A DNA stretch of 64,000 nt from Agarophyton chilense (GCA_030374765.1 JARGXX010000138.1:1550001-1614000); one strand, 5' to 3'; shown: positions 1 through 10,546, counted from the stretch's first letter. Made by a program: numbers and translations. Notes: generated by a model not told the origin, from the sequence alone.

Positions 1-1333
1 CTACGAGCCTTTGCTGTGTATGAACTCCTTCTGCATTGATCTCGGCGCCAAGGTAGTCCACCTCTGTTGCACCAAAGGAGCTCTTGATCGGCCAAATGTA
101 CAGCTTGTGCTTGCTTTAGGTTTCAAAAAGCTGTCGTAAGTGCCGTTTGGGCTCTTCTTTGTTCTTCCTGTAGATGAGTATGTCATCTATGTAAAGAACC
201 ATGCATTATCCGTGAAACTCACGAAGCTAATGTGCCAATAAATGCAAAAATTCTGCAGGGGCGGGCGTTAGTCAATCCAAAACATAAGACTCTCCCCTCA
301 TAAGTTCAATGTCGAGTGCGTATAGCAGTTTTGTGACAGTCTTTTTCCTTGAGCTTCATTTGATGGTATCTCCAGATTCAATCAATGTATGAGAAGATCC
401 GCGCCTCTGCTACCGGATCAATTGTCTCATTTATGAAAGGAATAGGATTCGCATCTGTAATCGTGATCCTGTTCCATGCTTTGTCATCACACCCCATTCG
501 AAGATCTCCATTGTTCTTTTTGGTCAAGAAAACGGGAGCTCCATACGGTGAAGAAAAAGGTGTGAGGAGTCCCTTTTCCAAGTACTTCTGCAATTGGAGC
601 TTCAGGTTTTGTAACTCAGGAGGTGAAAGTCTGATAGCAGGCCCAACAGAAGGTTGCGCACCTGGTATGAGTTTGATTTTATATTCCATCCCTCGTGGCG
701 TGGGTAACTCATCCAGCAACTCTTCCTTAAAAATTTCTTCGACCTCTGTTAATACCTCTCGAAATTCAGGCGTGCCCATTGCTTCGGACACCCTGTACTC
801 TTCGTTTCTGGACACTCTGACTTCGAACAGTTTGCATTCTCCCTTTTTGACTTCTCTACACATCTTTTCAGCGATATATGTTTAAAGAAAATATCTTTCG
901 ACACCTCATTCTTTTTTCTTCTTAGAGTTATCGTCAGTATAGTACCATTACTGTATTTGACCTTGAGTAGATTGGTCTGCCAATCAATTAGAGGGTTGTG
1001 CTCTCGTAACCAAGGTTTTCCAAATATGAGAATCAGAACACTACTGTCTTCCTTAGTGTTGGTGACCAAGATTTGTTCCTCGCTCAAAATTCCAATGATG
1101 ATAACCACTACCTGGGCTTTTTTAAGTACTCTCGTTTTTGGTGAGTCTACAAGTTCAACTTCGATACCTTCAATTTCATTCAGCAACAAGTTTAATATCT
1201 TTACGTGCTCTACTGACATAAAGTTATGAGATGCGTACGAATCCACAGCGGTTTTCACCGGATGCCCTGTTATCATTCCATCATACATCCAGTTGTCCTC
1301 TTCTGCATACTTCAATGCAGAAAGATAAGGCAA
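1..1333 (-). pseudogene. Ty3/gypsy pol fragment: protease and start of reverse transcriptase
   Basis: Minus-strand pol remnant running off the left window edge. The protease part (1333 to about 870) has VDSYASHNF where a retropepsin DSGASHNF-type active site would be expected, so the glycine is replaced and the enzyme is probably dead. It continues into an RT N-terminus (863-378) with the gypsy-type entry PPELQNLKLQLQKYLEKGL and GAPVFLTKKNNGDLRM. A later RT piece at 186-1 keeps an FLYIDDILIY-like track in a shifted frame. Several stops and frame changes separate the pieces. Family assignment rests on domain order and motif match; the rest of pol lies outside the window. Confidence 0.8.
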
Positions 1334-2421
1334 CCGGTCCCGAAAATTTCCTTGCGCAGCTGCACCTGAGCGCAGCTTTCTCCGGTTTTTCTAGTGATCG
1401 GAGCTCTTGTTCTTGTCCCTCTCTTTTCTGCAAGAGTGACCAGGATCGCTCCAACCCTTCTTCCCGCACTTGAAACACATATCGTTTCTTCAGTACAAAG
1501 CAATCTCTCTTCGCTTCATTGATCCCCAGCTAACAGCCTTGTTGTCCTTAAAAACTGTATACTATTTTTTGGACACTCCCGAAATCTATGAATGTTACCC
1601 AGACTGACTCTTGTTCTTCTTGGAACCTTGATTTTTCTAAGTACTGGCCTGAAACTCGCCTGCTAGCTTAAAAGACAATTCAAGTGTCCTAGCATAATCA
1701 TTGGCTGGCTTTGTAGAGGTATTCCCAGTTCGATCATCTGGCTGCGAGGCCGGAAACTTCTCCGTGAACCTACCTTTCTATGATTCCGAAAGACTGTTGA
1801 AGAAATAGATATAAACTTTATTCTTCTGGGTGCTACGAAAAGTAACTAAGTTCTTCAAATCGTGCAATATGATCATCCATGGATCCATTTTCTTTCAGAC
1901 AGACGTCCATGAGTTTCATTCCTGCAGTAGCCATTTCTTTGGCCAAAACAAATTCTTCGATCACGGCTTTCTGCAGTTCGACAGGGCTGGTATGCTTATA
2001 ATTAACCTTTCTAGACGCATCATTCGTGATGCAGCTCTATCTTGGAAGTGAGGCTCTGTAACGTCAAGCATCTTGTCTTCTGAATAGTTGTAAAGTCCCC
2101 ACCTGTCTTGATAGAGTAAAAGAAACTGGTTACCTTCTCTGTCGTTCTGTCAGAATCATTTCCAGAAAATGTAGGAACTGTTGGCGCCTTAAACGCATTT
2201 GAAGTCCCCGCCTTTGTTCGATGGCTGCTCTGCTGCCACTGGCGTTGCAAAGTCGTGATACTTTGATTTGGCGTCTGCACAGTCTCACTCAACGCTTGCA
2301 GCTCCTGCCTGAGTTGCTGTAGCTGCGACGCCTCAATCGCACTACTTTCTTCTTGCGCACTCTGAATACGGTTCGAACGAATTCTGGTTCCATAACACTG
2401 ATGTTCTCTGTTCCTGTGAAC
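1334..2421 (-). pseudogene. Ty3/gypsy gag remnant
   Basis: Decayed gag upstream of the protease fragment. The best-preserved part (2292-2020) reads FKAPTVPTFSGNDSD followed by a VTSFFYSIKTGGDF-like core typical of gypsy gag. A zinc-knuckle-like stretch, CFKCGKKGWSDPGHSC, lies at about 1430-1477 just before the protease. The reading frame is broken several times between these landmarks. Gag packages element RNA; this copy cannot make a full product as it stands. Confidence 0.6.
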
Positions 2422-2442
2422 GTACCTTGCGATGCTACCAAA

Positions 2443-2766
2443 TGTAAGAGTAGGCTCTTACCAAACGTTTACTCACTTTCAATACTGGAGGTCTTCTCCT
2501 ACTAATTGGTCGAACCGTCTAAAGACTCGACCTTTATACGTCTGTGTTTTCGGAAAGCAAGTATTTCATGCTAGATTTCAAGTTTGGGTGTGCTTGAATG
2601 TCTATGGTCAGCATTCAAACATTCGCAGAATTTTGATGGCAGAGTATCTAGCGCAAAAACACTAACGCAAGTGAATTTTGGGGAGAATGTAGAAAACTAG
2701 CAAACGTCGGTACTAACACCGGCACACTAGGAAGAATGGAAAATAACTTGGGGGATATCTTTCGAC
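2443..2766 (-). repeat. 5' LTR of the edge gypsy element, with primer-binding site
   Basis: On the minus strand the sequence ends in CTCTTACA at 2443. Two bases later comes TGGTAGCATCGCAAGG (2440-2425), positioned like a tRNA primer-binding site, followed by gag. The outer boundary is inferred: TGTCGAAAGATATCC at 2766 gives a TG..CA unit of 324 bp, but TGTTTTTGCGC at 2661 is an alternative start. The partner LTR is outside the window, so neither the outer boundary nor a TSD can be verified. Confidence 0.5.
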
Positions 2767-2838
2767 ACTAATTAACCCTAGACCATGAATTCTACCGATA
2801 ATGAAAAGAATACTGAACGCTATCTAGCGCATGATCAT

Positions 2839-3027
2839 TCATTTCGCACACGTTTCGCAGCTAGTATGAACAGTTGAAATGCCCTGCACGTTCAATTTTA
2901 TGTTTGCTAATGACCCTAATGGCCAGTGCATAAAAATGCGATCCTGCAACTGAAACCCGAAACGGGTCCCCGTTGCACGTGAAATGAGATCTTCCCAATT
3001 CACATGCGTTGACCCGCTTTGCATCAC
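2839..3027 (-). other. possible terminal exon of the minus-strand micro-exon locus
   Basis: An open stretch of about 62 codons on the minus strand downstream of the micro-exon array, ending in ISTVHTSCETCAK and a stop. It has no ATG of its own at the start. It could be the 3' coding exon of the gene whose short exons lie at 3233-4279, or chance. I recognise no domain. Confidence 0.2.
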
Positions 3028-3051
3028 GTCCCCCGATCGTTGCGCTTCACC

Positions 3052-3076
3052 TCGCGTCGCGCGAAGCGCGACGCGA
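3052..3076. repeat. perfect GC-rich hairpin
   Basis: An 11-bp perfect inverted repeat, TCGCGTCGCGC, then loop GAA, then its exact complement. It lies just downstream of the micro-exon array on the minus strand. It could form a very stable RNA hairpin on either strand; function unknown. Confidence 0.8.
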
Positions 3077-3232
3077 AGAGCCCTCCATTCTCAGAGAACC
3101 GTCCAAGCAGTATACCAGTTCACCCTTCATCAATCCCAAATTCCTACCTAAGTAGATAGACATCACAAAATCACACAAATTAGAGCCCAATTCCTCGCTT
3201 CATGCAAGCATGTTCCATATAAACAAACTTAC

Positions 3233-4279
3233 CTCTGTCAAAAATGTGCTCTTTGTCTTGCCTCCACTTTCCGCATTCGCATCAATAACTAGACACAAGT
3301 CAGATCTCCGTCACAAAACAAACCCAAACCACATCAGCACGCCACTCACCTTTACAGCAACCATTTATCCCATCTCTCGTCCAATCATGCCCCCCTGTTC
3401 TCTTGCAGCAGCAAACAACGGCAAGTCAGATCTAGTTCCCTAACGCATACAAGATACGATGGAAGCTCGCACTTACCTTTGATTCCACCATTCCCCGATC
3501 AACCACTGTCTTAACAAGAAAGAAATATAAGTCAGACTTCCACCAAAATTCGAAACCAAATTACTTCAATGACGCACTCACCTCCTGAGAAACTTGCTCG
3601 GCGCAGTCCTTCTAGAATATCTCCCTCCTCACCCAATCGCTCCTTACTGTCGCTTCGCAGCAGCAAAAAATAACATGTCAGAACTCATTCCAAAAATAAT
3701 ACCAGACACAAGTAGCACTCGCACTTACCCGCACTTCCATCATTCCCCCTTCATACAACGTCGCCCGCACTTTCGTAACAATAAAAAAATACAATTCAGA
3801 TCTCCGTCAATAACAGAAAGAATTTTTCGCAGCGACGCACTCACCTCCTAAGCCGCTTGCTTAATTCACTTCCTTCAAGGAGGTTCCCCTCCCCACACAA
3901 TCTTTCCTCTCCGTCACTTCGCAGCAGCAAACATGAACATGTCAGATATCCTTCCTAAATCTCTACGAGACACTAGTAGCACTCGCACTCACCTTTAACT
4001 CAACGAATCCTGCCCCCCCATTCCAATTTTCTGTCGCTTCGCAGCCACAGTCAAAAATATGTCAGGTCTCCATCCAGATTGCAGGGCAGAAAACGTAGCA
4101 AACTCACCTGTTCATCATCATGAGGGCCGCTGAAATAGGTTTAACATGTTAGCAACCAGAAGGAGAACAAACACACCAGGTCAACGTAGCGCGCCGCGCA
4201 CCTCTAAATCGCAACCCACTCACCCGCCTACCCTCCACCCCACGCTGCATCACCCATCGCTCCCCTCGCTCTTCGCCCG
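3233..4279 (-). CDS. multi-micro-exon gene (hypothetical), with tandemly repeated exons
   Basis: Minus-strand exons inferred from splice signals: 4279-4224, 4129-4108, 4036-3993, 3916-3845, 3769-3729, 3652-3582, 3509-3477, 3401-3350 and 3288-3233 (56, 22, 44, 72, 41, 71, 33, 52 and 56 nt). Introns between them are 61-94 nt. Each starts GTGAGT or GTAAGT and ends in AG, usually AAG, and most carry TCTGAC or a close variant 15-35 nt before the acceptor. A further intron (3232-3148) follows. The 72-nt and 71-nt exons are each open in one frame only and give related peptides (ERLCGEGNLLEG and ERLGEEGDILEG). The last three exons join in phase, ending in a NAESGGKTKSTFLTE-like peptide. Not every adjacent pair joins in phase, so the gene may be alternatively spliced, decayed or non-coding. 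Function unknown; no family recognised. Confidence 0.5.
3477..4036 (-). repeat. tandem repeat of a two-exon/two-intron module
   Basis: The order short exon, intron, longer exon, intron recurs with a period of about 260-267 bp: short exons begin at 4036, 3769 and 3509, longer ones at 3916, 3652 and 3401. Introns of the same class also resemble each other, for example the ends TTTGCTGCTGCGAAG at 3917 and 3653. The unit of duplication therefore included introns. The third module is the most diverged. Confidence 0.7.
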
Positions 4280-4450
4280 CTTGCGCATGCCCACAAATAG
4301 TTTCAAGGTACCAGATCAACATAGACGACGTACATCTCAATCGCAAGCTGGTCAACCCGTCACCCCCCACACCACACCCCATCACTAAACGCCCCGGTCG
4401 TGCTCCGCCCGCTCGCGCACAAATAGAAACAGAGTCAGCACTTGTGAAAC
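4150..4450 (-). repeat. GC-rich direct duplication upstream of the micro-exon array
   Basis: Two diverged units of about 130-140 bp share landmarks on the minus strand: CTATTTGTG (4300 and 4426), then GCG(C/A)(A/G)AGCGGGCG, a G-rich run, and GGTTGCGAT or GCTTGCGAT. The segment reads open on the minus strand across 4499-4149, but it also contains intron-like signals feeding the exons at 4279-4224 and 4129-4108. It is probably the 5' part of the same repeated locus. Confidence 0.45.
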
Positions 4451-4598
4451 GCACGCGCAATACCGCTTCTGACGCAGCTAGAAAACGCGGAAGGTCCACA
4501 AGGTCCAGAAGACATCATATCACAGGATCTTAAGATCGCACAACTGCTCATCCGACCAATACTCACAATCAATACAAGTACACGCCGCCGCTCAAAAA

Positions 4599-4606
4599 TA
4601 TAAAAC
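4599..4606 (+). promoter_or_regulatory. TATA box of the transposase gene
   Basis: TATAAAAC lies about 40 nt before an ATG at 4646. That ATG opens a 60-nt stretch ending at a consensus donor (GTAAGT at 4706), which could be a short 5' exon. A possible acceptor (CGCGCAG) lies at about 4850, just before the transposase ATG at 4864. The micro-exon locus reads away on the minus strand, so 4500-4600 may be a divergent promoter. Confidence 0.4.
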
Positions 4607-4863
4607 TTTGAATACTTTCATTCCAACCAACTTTCCAAGCCACATATGCGCCGTTTCTGTCTTGCCGCACGACTTGTGGGTGTCTCTGGCGCATCACTTG
4701 ACCTTGGTAAGTACACCTGATAAGTTTAAACTCTCCCCACCGTCCTCGTCGTGCATCTTCCTCACCTCCAGCCGTATATAGTATCCCCCCTCTCTCCTCG
4801 TCCTACGTCTTGTTCACCTCCCCGATTTACTTTCCGAGATCGCGCGCAGGCACCCTCCACACC

Positions 4864-7250
4864 ATGCAGCTTTGTCGCTTCCCAAGGTGTTCCTTCGAGA
4901 CAAATGTTCATACCTCCCTTGTCCAACACCAGCGCCAGTGTCGCTACTGCACCACCCGCAACGCCTTCCTCGCCACCACCCCAAGAGATGGAACTCAATT
5001 CCCACCACGCACGAAGCGCCCACGCGTCCAGACCGCAGATACCCGCTCCGTTGGCATCTCCAACCGCCTTTCCAACATCTTTCCGCTGGTAGAAGAGGAC
5101 GACTACCATTCGAGCCAGCTCGCTCTGGACATACGCTCCGCAGACGCCGCCCACATTCTCAACGCTTCTCTTCGCTCCCCTTCTCCCAGCCGTCGCCCAC
5201 TCGTGAAGCTCAATCCCATCGTCTCCTACATCTTATTCATCGCCACCAAGCTCGGCAAACGCAAAGCCGACGAACTCATTACCCTGCTCAAGGACCCCAA
5301 CTACTCCCAAACACTCATTCAACAGGTTACCTCCGTCTCCAACTGCCTTCAACTTCATTCCAAACTATTCGAGGACACTGTCGGCTCCATCGGCTTCAAA
5401 TCCACAACCGTTCGTCACAATCCCTCAAACATCACTGCAACTCTCTACCTCAAAAACCCCATCGATGTCCTTCTCCAGCAACTTCGCTACGCCACTCGCG
5501 CTAACACATTCTTCCACCCCGTCAGACAGTGTTCTTCAGATGGTTTTCCTGCACGCGCTCATCCCATGGTTTCAAAACTCGGCAGTTGTGTTTATCTGGA
5601 CCTCAAACAACACATTCTCTGCTCTCAAGACCCAGATGTTATTTGGCACAACGCGGACATCACTGGCATGGAATCTTTCATCGGCTTCATCCAGCTCTAC
5701 TCGGACAAGTCTTCCACCTCCCTGAAAAGCTCCTCTATCACCTCCTACCCCCTTCACATCACCCTCCTCAACTTTTCAGACTCCTTCCGCTGCCATTGCA
5801 TCTCCCGCAACTACACCGTCCTTGGCTACTTCCCCACCTCGTTCGACGCCCCTTCCTCCCCATCCGACGAGGAATCAATCGAAGGCCACCTTCTTTCTTC
5901 AGCCCTCAGCCGCACCACCCGAATGAAACATATCCAAGAATCTCTACAAATCATCCTCGAATCCCTCGCTGCAGTCGCCCTCAAGGGTTTCCCTTTCCGT
6001 GATGAATACCAGGTCATTAGACAGTGCCACTCAGTCATCGCAAACTATGCTGCAGACATCCCAGAAGCAAAAGACATCCTCGCCATCCTACACGGCACAA
6101 ACCCATCCAAGCTGTGCCACAGATGCCTAACACCTCGCTCCGACATCAACCTCCACCTCACTTCCGTATCCCCTCGAACTATTTCCCCCACCAGTCACAC
6201 CAGATCCGCACACGACGCCCTTCTTAAGGATGCCAACGACTCCGAACAACTTCGCCGACCGCGCGTAGCAAGAACTCTCAGAGACCAAGCAGCATCTCTC
6301 CTCCACACAAACTCCCTCTCCGCGTACCACTCCTTCTTCGAAACATACCCTCTTCTTAATATATCCCCACTCCTCACCCTTACTCTATCTTCTCCTTCGA
6401 ACCCCTTCACAATTGCCATCTGGGTATCTCCAAGCTCGTCAAACTGGCAACCATCGAACGCTTGAAGTCCGACCGCCTCTTCACCACTGTCGCGTCCTCC
6501 AACGGCTCCTTGCGATCCTTCAAATCCATCCGAAGCTCCCTTCTCCCCCACGCAAACAACATCCTCGCAGATATCAAAGCCAACTTCTCCGCACCCGGAC
6601 TGCATATCGACTTTTCCACACCCGAAAAGGGGCACATACGTAAACGGGTTCTTCACATTGGACGTCATCAAAGGCATGCTCGAGGCAAAAGACTACCGCG
6701 CTGTCGACATGGTCTCCCCTTCATAGGTGCCTTCTTCGACCGTTGTTGCGGTGAAGTTGACACGGCTCCCATCACCTCCATCTTCACGGCATACGCAGAC
6801 CTCTTCACCGCCGCACTCCACCACAGCACTACCTCAGAATGGAGAGACCACCGACTTTGCGCCCCCCAAGAACTCATCAAGCACTTCATGTCTCTCTGCG
6901 TCTCCGTCCTCGCCCTTTTCCAACCTTCTCACCTCGGAACACTGAAGTTCCACCTTCTGGACCACATCATTGCTGATATTGATCTATACAGAGGTCTTCA
7001 ATTCACTGACGCCGGCATCTACGAACACGCACACCTCCTCTTCAAAAACCACTATCGACGCACATCCCGAAGATTTTCAACAGCTCACAGACAAACATTT
7101 GACGCAATCCAACTCACAGAAGGCTTCCGAAACTCAACCGCCATTCCCCACCACATTTCCTCCTCCTCAAACTCCTCCTTCCGTCGTGCTCGACAGTTTT
7201 CCATGGTCTGCGACGGTACCACCGTACTCTTTCGAGACTATACAAGGTAG
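4864..7250 (+). pseudogene. KDZ/Plavaka-type DDE transposase with N-terminal C2H2 finger
   Basis: The start at ATG 4864 is chosen because it opens directly into a C2H2 finger (CRFPRCSFETNVHTSLVQHQ, then RQC). The central part holds the block typical of this transposase group: FIGFIQLYSDKSS, YPLHITLLNFSDSFR, NYTVLGYFPT, then VIANYAADIPEAKDI with a following LCHRCLTPRSD zinc-like pair. The first frame stops at 6465, but coding similarity passes to another frame near 6370-6400 and ends at 7250, with a compensated frame slip at about 6628-6725. The C-terminal part has KFHLLDHIIADIDLYRGLQF and AGIYEHAHLLFKNHYRRTSRR, matching the family's distal region. The protein would be roughly 780-800 residues. 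Such enzymes cut and join DNA transposons. No terminal inverted repeats were found by eye. A host-domesticated or decayed copy are both possible. Confidence 0.7.
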
Positions 7251-7264
7251 TACCTTGTATAGTC
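7236..7264. repeat. perfect 29-nt palindrome over the transposase stop codon
   Basis: GACTATACAAGGTA, a single G, then the exact complement TACCTTGTATAGTC. The TAG stop of the transposase frame is at 7248-7250, so the hairpin centre falls on the stop codon. It could be a 3'-end RNA hairpin, a transposon subterminal element or a recombination product. Confidence 0.9.
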
Positions 7265-7789
7265 AGCTCTTGAATGTTTGAAACTTATTCAAACCTTCTC
7301 TTTTGACCATTTGTTCAAATACAAATTTGAAAGGTCGTCATGCAATACTTACATGACACTATGACCCTTCCTGATCGATTTTATCGCTCAAGTCTTCTAC
7401 ACCCAGCTCTCACGTGTCAGTAAAGCTACTCAATGCACACAAGATTATGGTAGCCACAAGAGCTCAGCAAAAACTAATGACGTCTCACGATAACAATGTA
7501 CTCTAACTTTCAAATTTGAAAAGAGACCAGCCTATATGAGTGCAATATGAAACATACAAGCAAAACGAACCCTTGAGATGGGTTAAGACCATTTTAAAAC
7601 GTGCTAAACCGTTCTTCGTGGAGTGCAAAAGATCGAATTGAGGCCCGCTATGAAAGTTCCATACGAACACATACGTTTAGTACCAAACGAGAAATTGACT
7701 CAAGAATAACAAAATGGTGTATTAGAAGACATAATTTCAGGTGACATGCCAGAACAGTTCACCACGAGAGTCACGACAGTCAAAGAAAG
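7265..7789. other. no gene seen
   Basis: Stretch between the palindrome and the weak RT-like debris. Frames are short and broken. I see no LTR, TIR or RNA gene. Confidence 0.5.
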
Positions 7790-8407
7790 ATGCCTGAATG
7801 CACACACGATGAAGAGCATGAGAAGAATGTCACGCAGGTTATAAGTGATATCTTCAGATCTGAGAATAGTATTGTCGAGCTAATGCATGGTCTACCCATG
7901 CGAAGATCATTCTTTTCTAAACATTTAAGAGGTGATTCCATGAAAGATATTGGAAAGATATCTGTGCAAGGCCCAGAATGGGCCAAGGATATGCTATGGT
8001 CTGTCGAGCAACAAGTGCTGGAAAAAATCTACAGAGCGACTGGTAGCGCATAGGTTAGCAGGAAAAGGATAAACCGCGTTATGTCCTGAATACTTGAAAA
8101 AGCTGTAGATAAAGATATTGAGGAGGCCCGGAAAGGAGCCTATGTCGAAGTTTCAGAAGAGATTTTTGAAATCAATTTCCATGTTGTGTATGAGTTGTAG
8201 TGCGAGGAATTGGATAAGAAACGACTTAAAGCCCGATTTTTTCCGCAGGGGAACAGAGACAGAGAAATAGGGCCACATAAGAAACGATTCAGCTACAGCA
8301 CACAGCACAATTCTATGTTATACGCATTTTACCGCATTTCTGAAGTTTTGACTGGGCTCCCTGGACTTGAAGAGCGCATACTTACAGAGCGGACCGATAA
8401 CACGTGA
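7790..8407 (+). pseudogene. possible copia-type RT fragment
   Basis: Around 8097-8300 the plus strand reads KAVDKDIEEARKGAYVEVSE and then KKRLKARFFPQGNRDREIG. This resembles the entry of copia-like reverse transcriptases (KARxVxQGxxDxEK). An 87-codon frame just before it (7790-8053) has no recognisable domain. Stops separate the pieces and no catalytic YxDD is present. The call rests on one short motif. Confidence 0.3.
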
Positions 8408-8697
8408 TATTTATCTGTGGCCTCCAACTGAATAGAAAAAAAGACAACGAAAATTCTGGAAACTTGGGAAGTTACCATATAGAATTAGTAAGTCTGGAAG
8501 GAGATGGGTTATCGTAATTGAGAAGTGCTTGATATTAGATGTTGTTATTTATCGACTCTACGGCATTAGCCAGCTCTTTCTCAACCAAGACAATAGAGTG
8601 TGCGTTATATTTCTTCTTGAAAAGCTTACCGATAATTTGTTGCTTGTAGGCATTATAGAGGCGACGAAATCATTTAAGATGCACATATCGAAAAACA

Positions 8698-9143
8698 TGT
8701 AGCGCAATGACGGGTGGGTCAGCGTACGGGTCCCTACCGGTGGTAACGTAGTAGAGCGGGTCCTAAGGTTCAAATCCTTGACGGCGGCACTCCCAGAGTA
8801 CTTGGTGCAATGGGCTGGCGTTTACTGCGTAGTCCTACAGGTCGGAGCTACGGAAACGATGGCTTGAAGACCAAACGGTGGAACTAATATACAAAAGGGG
8901 GTTGTTTAGTATCCTACGGTGCCTACCTTACTCTAAGGGAGAAGCGTCACTCGAGCCAAGTAAATAGTACTGGCGAAGCGCTGAGATCTCCCTGGCACCG
9001 TAATGCTAATCTATTACAGTAAATTAGAATAAATTAATAATCTACATGAGTCCACCTGAGGTCAACCCGTCCACGTGTGGCCTGTAAAATATCTCAGGGC
9101 CCGGCGGCTTACAGGGCTCAACGGTTATCATCGCTCCTTCACA
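8698..9143 (-). repeat. 3' LTR of G1 copy 1, with polypurine tract
   Basis: 446-bp LTR that aligns nearly end to end with 13076-13520, 17601-18045 and, inverted, 52670-53115. Read in element sense it begins TGTGAAGGAGCG and ends GCGCTACA. GGGAGGGAGATA (9155-9144) immediately precedes it in sense orientation and fits a polypurine tract. A tRNA T-arm-like stem-loop (TAAGG, TTCAAAT, CCTTG) lies at 8764-8780 on the plus strand. Confidence 0.85.
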
Positions 9144-9656
9144 TATCTCCCTCCCGAGGATTCGGAGGTCACGGCGAAGTCCAAATTGCCCCACACCTTC
9201 CTGGGCGTCCGGCTCTAACTGGACCTATGGGTGACACTCCAATCTTGCGTTAGAGGTCGGAATGTCGTGATCCTGAGCGTTCGATTGGCCAGGACAAGAG
9301 CGGTGCCGTGCCCGATATGTCGTCGTTTTATGACCATCCCGAGGGTTTGTTGCTCTCGTCAACGGTGGGCGCGACGGGGCGTCGCATCGCCACTATCCTC
9401 GGGGGTACCAGTGCTTAAGACATGACGCTTGGCGCGAAGTTGGAAATTAGTTCACCTAAGGTACTGTACGCGCACCGAGGGGGGGTTCCTTGCCGCTTCT
9501 TCTATCCCTCCATATTCCTTTGGCGACTCTACGCGCGTCGTCCGCCGTGAACCACGGCGCGCGCTTTGTCCGTTCGAGATCACGTCGGTCATCCTGCCCG
9601 ATTCGATTTCATCCTCCTTCCATCCGATCGCGGGATTTCTCCATTGGTCGCGCGCA

Positions 9657-10345
9657 ATGCCGCCATCGCCTTGCAAGCCCGTCGGAAACGGCACTCTCCC
9701 TCCGGACTTTGTCGCTTCCGTCGGTTTTTCTATCAATTTCCCGGCGGAACAGCCTGCGGGCATCAGCGCCATGGCTTCGAACAACCAAGCGGGGAGCTCC
9801 TCGGGATACCAAGTGGCTTATGGGCGCCCCAGGAGCCGCTAAGAACAATCCATCGGAAGAAATCCGCGGACAGTGCGTCATGCACTTCTGCCGTCCCGTT
9901 GGTATTACGGCCTCGATGGACATTGCTAACAGATTTAAGGAAAGCTTCCTCCTGGGGGCGTCGCTCGGAGCGCTACGCCATGGTTGTCCGACAGGGTCAG
10001 GATCTGAAGACAGCCATGGTCAATATCCTGCAGCCGAATGCGCAAGCGATGTCCGAGAGGGTTACTGCCGACTTGGATGCCCGGTACGGTCTAAATTTGA
10101 GTGACCGGGAGGCTTCCGATGGTGACAATAGTTCCTCAGCTGAATCTCCGCCGAAGAAGCGTGCTCGGCTCGCTGGGGCCGATTCTGGTGGTTTAGTTGG
10201 CCCTTCAGGTGACCTTAGTCCCGGTTTCGCCCATGCAGGTTCCAATAAGGACGACGGAGCTACTCCTGCGCCACCCCGTGAGTCCTGTTGGGGTTGCGAG
10301 CGCTTCCACGTTAGAACATACAAGGAACCACGTGCGGACTTTTAA
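9657..10345 (+). pseudogene. antisense ORF of G1 copy 1, internally deleted
   Basis: Runs opposite to gag-pol. It starts at ATG 9657 (MPPSPCKPVGNGTLPPDF), the same start seen in copy 2 at 62021. The N-terminal part includes AMASNNQAGSSSGY and stops at 9840-9842. After a deletion near 9895 the C-terminal part continues in another frame: GQDLKTAMVNIL, then a DREASDGDNSSS acidic/serine run and SPPKKRARLAG, which looks like a nuclear localisation signal. Both ends align with copy 2 without frame slips. Function unknown. Confidence 0.6.
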
Positions 10346-10546
10346 TTGTCCTAACTGGAGGTAAAGTGGTATTATTCCTTTAATTTTCATTGGTCTACGT
10401 GATGCATCGGTAATCCTTGGGGTCTTCCTTGCCTGCACGAAATCTTTCCAACCCAGTAGGAGTAGCTTCAGATGGACCGAGTTGAGACCAGTGCCTGTGT
10501 CCAATACGGCTGTGGTCAGTCGGGAGTTGTTGGAACGAAGTCCCAC
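10340..10546 (-). pseudogene. retropepsin fragment of G1 copy 1
   Basis: The minus strand reads MGLRSNNSRLTTAVLDTGTG, with the D-T-G catalytic triad, then VQARKTPRITDASRRPMKIKG and KVRTWFLVCSN. After that residue the similarity to copy 2 stops abruptly and becomes the complement of the antisense-ORF tail, marking the large deletion. Without the rest of the fold it is unlikely to be active. Confidence 0.65.

Noticed and set aside
4872-5504. 210-codon plus-strand frame overlapping the transposase
   Set aside because: Arg/His/Ser/Pro-rich composition typical of an off-frame reading of the real transposase frame, with no domain.
6195-6677. 160-codon minus-strand frame opposite the transposase
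   Set aside because: Mirror of conserved transposase codons; composition and lack of motifs indicate an overlapping shadow.
9490-10104. 204-codon plus-strand frame across the G1 antisense region
   Set aside because: A different frame over the same DNA (9657-9842) aligns with copy 2 from a shared ATG, so this one is treated as an off-frame reading.
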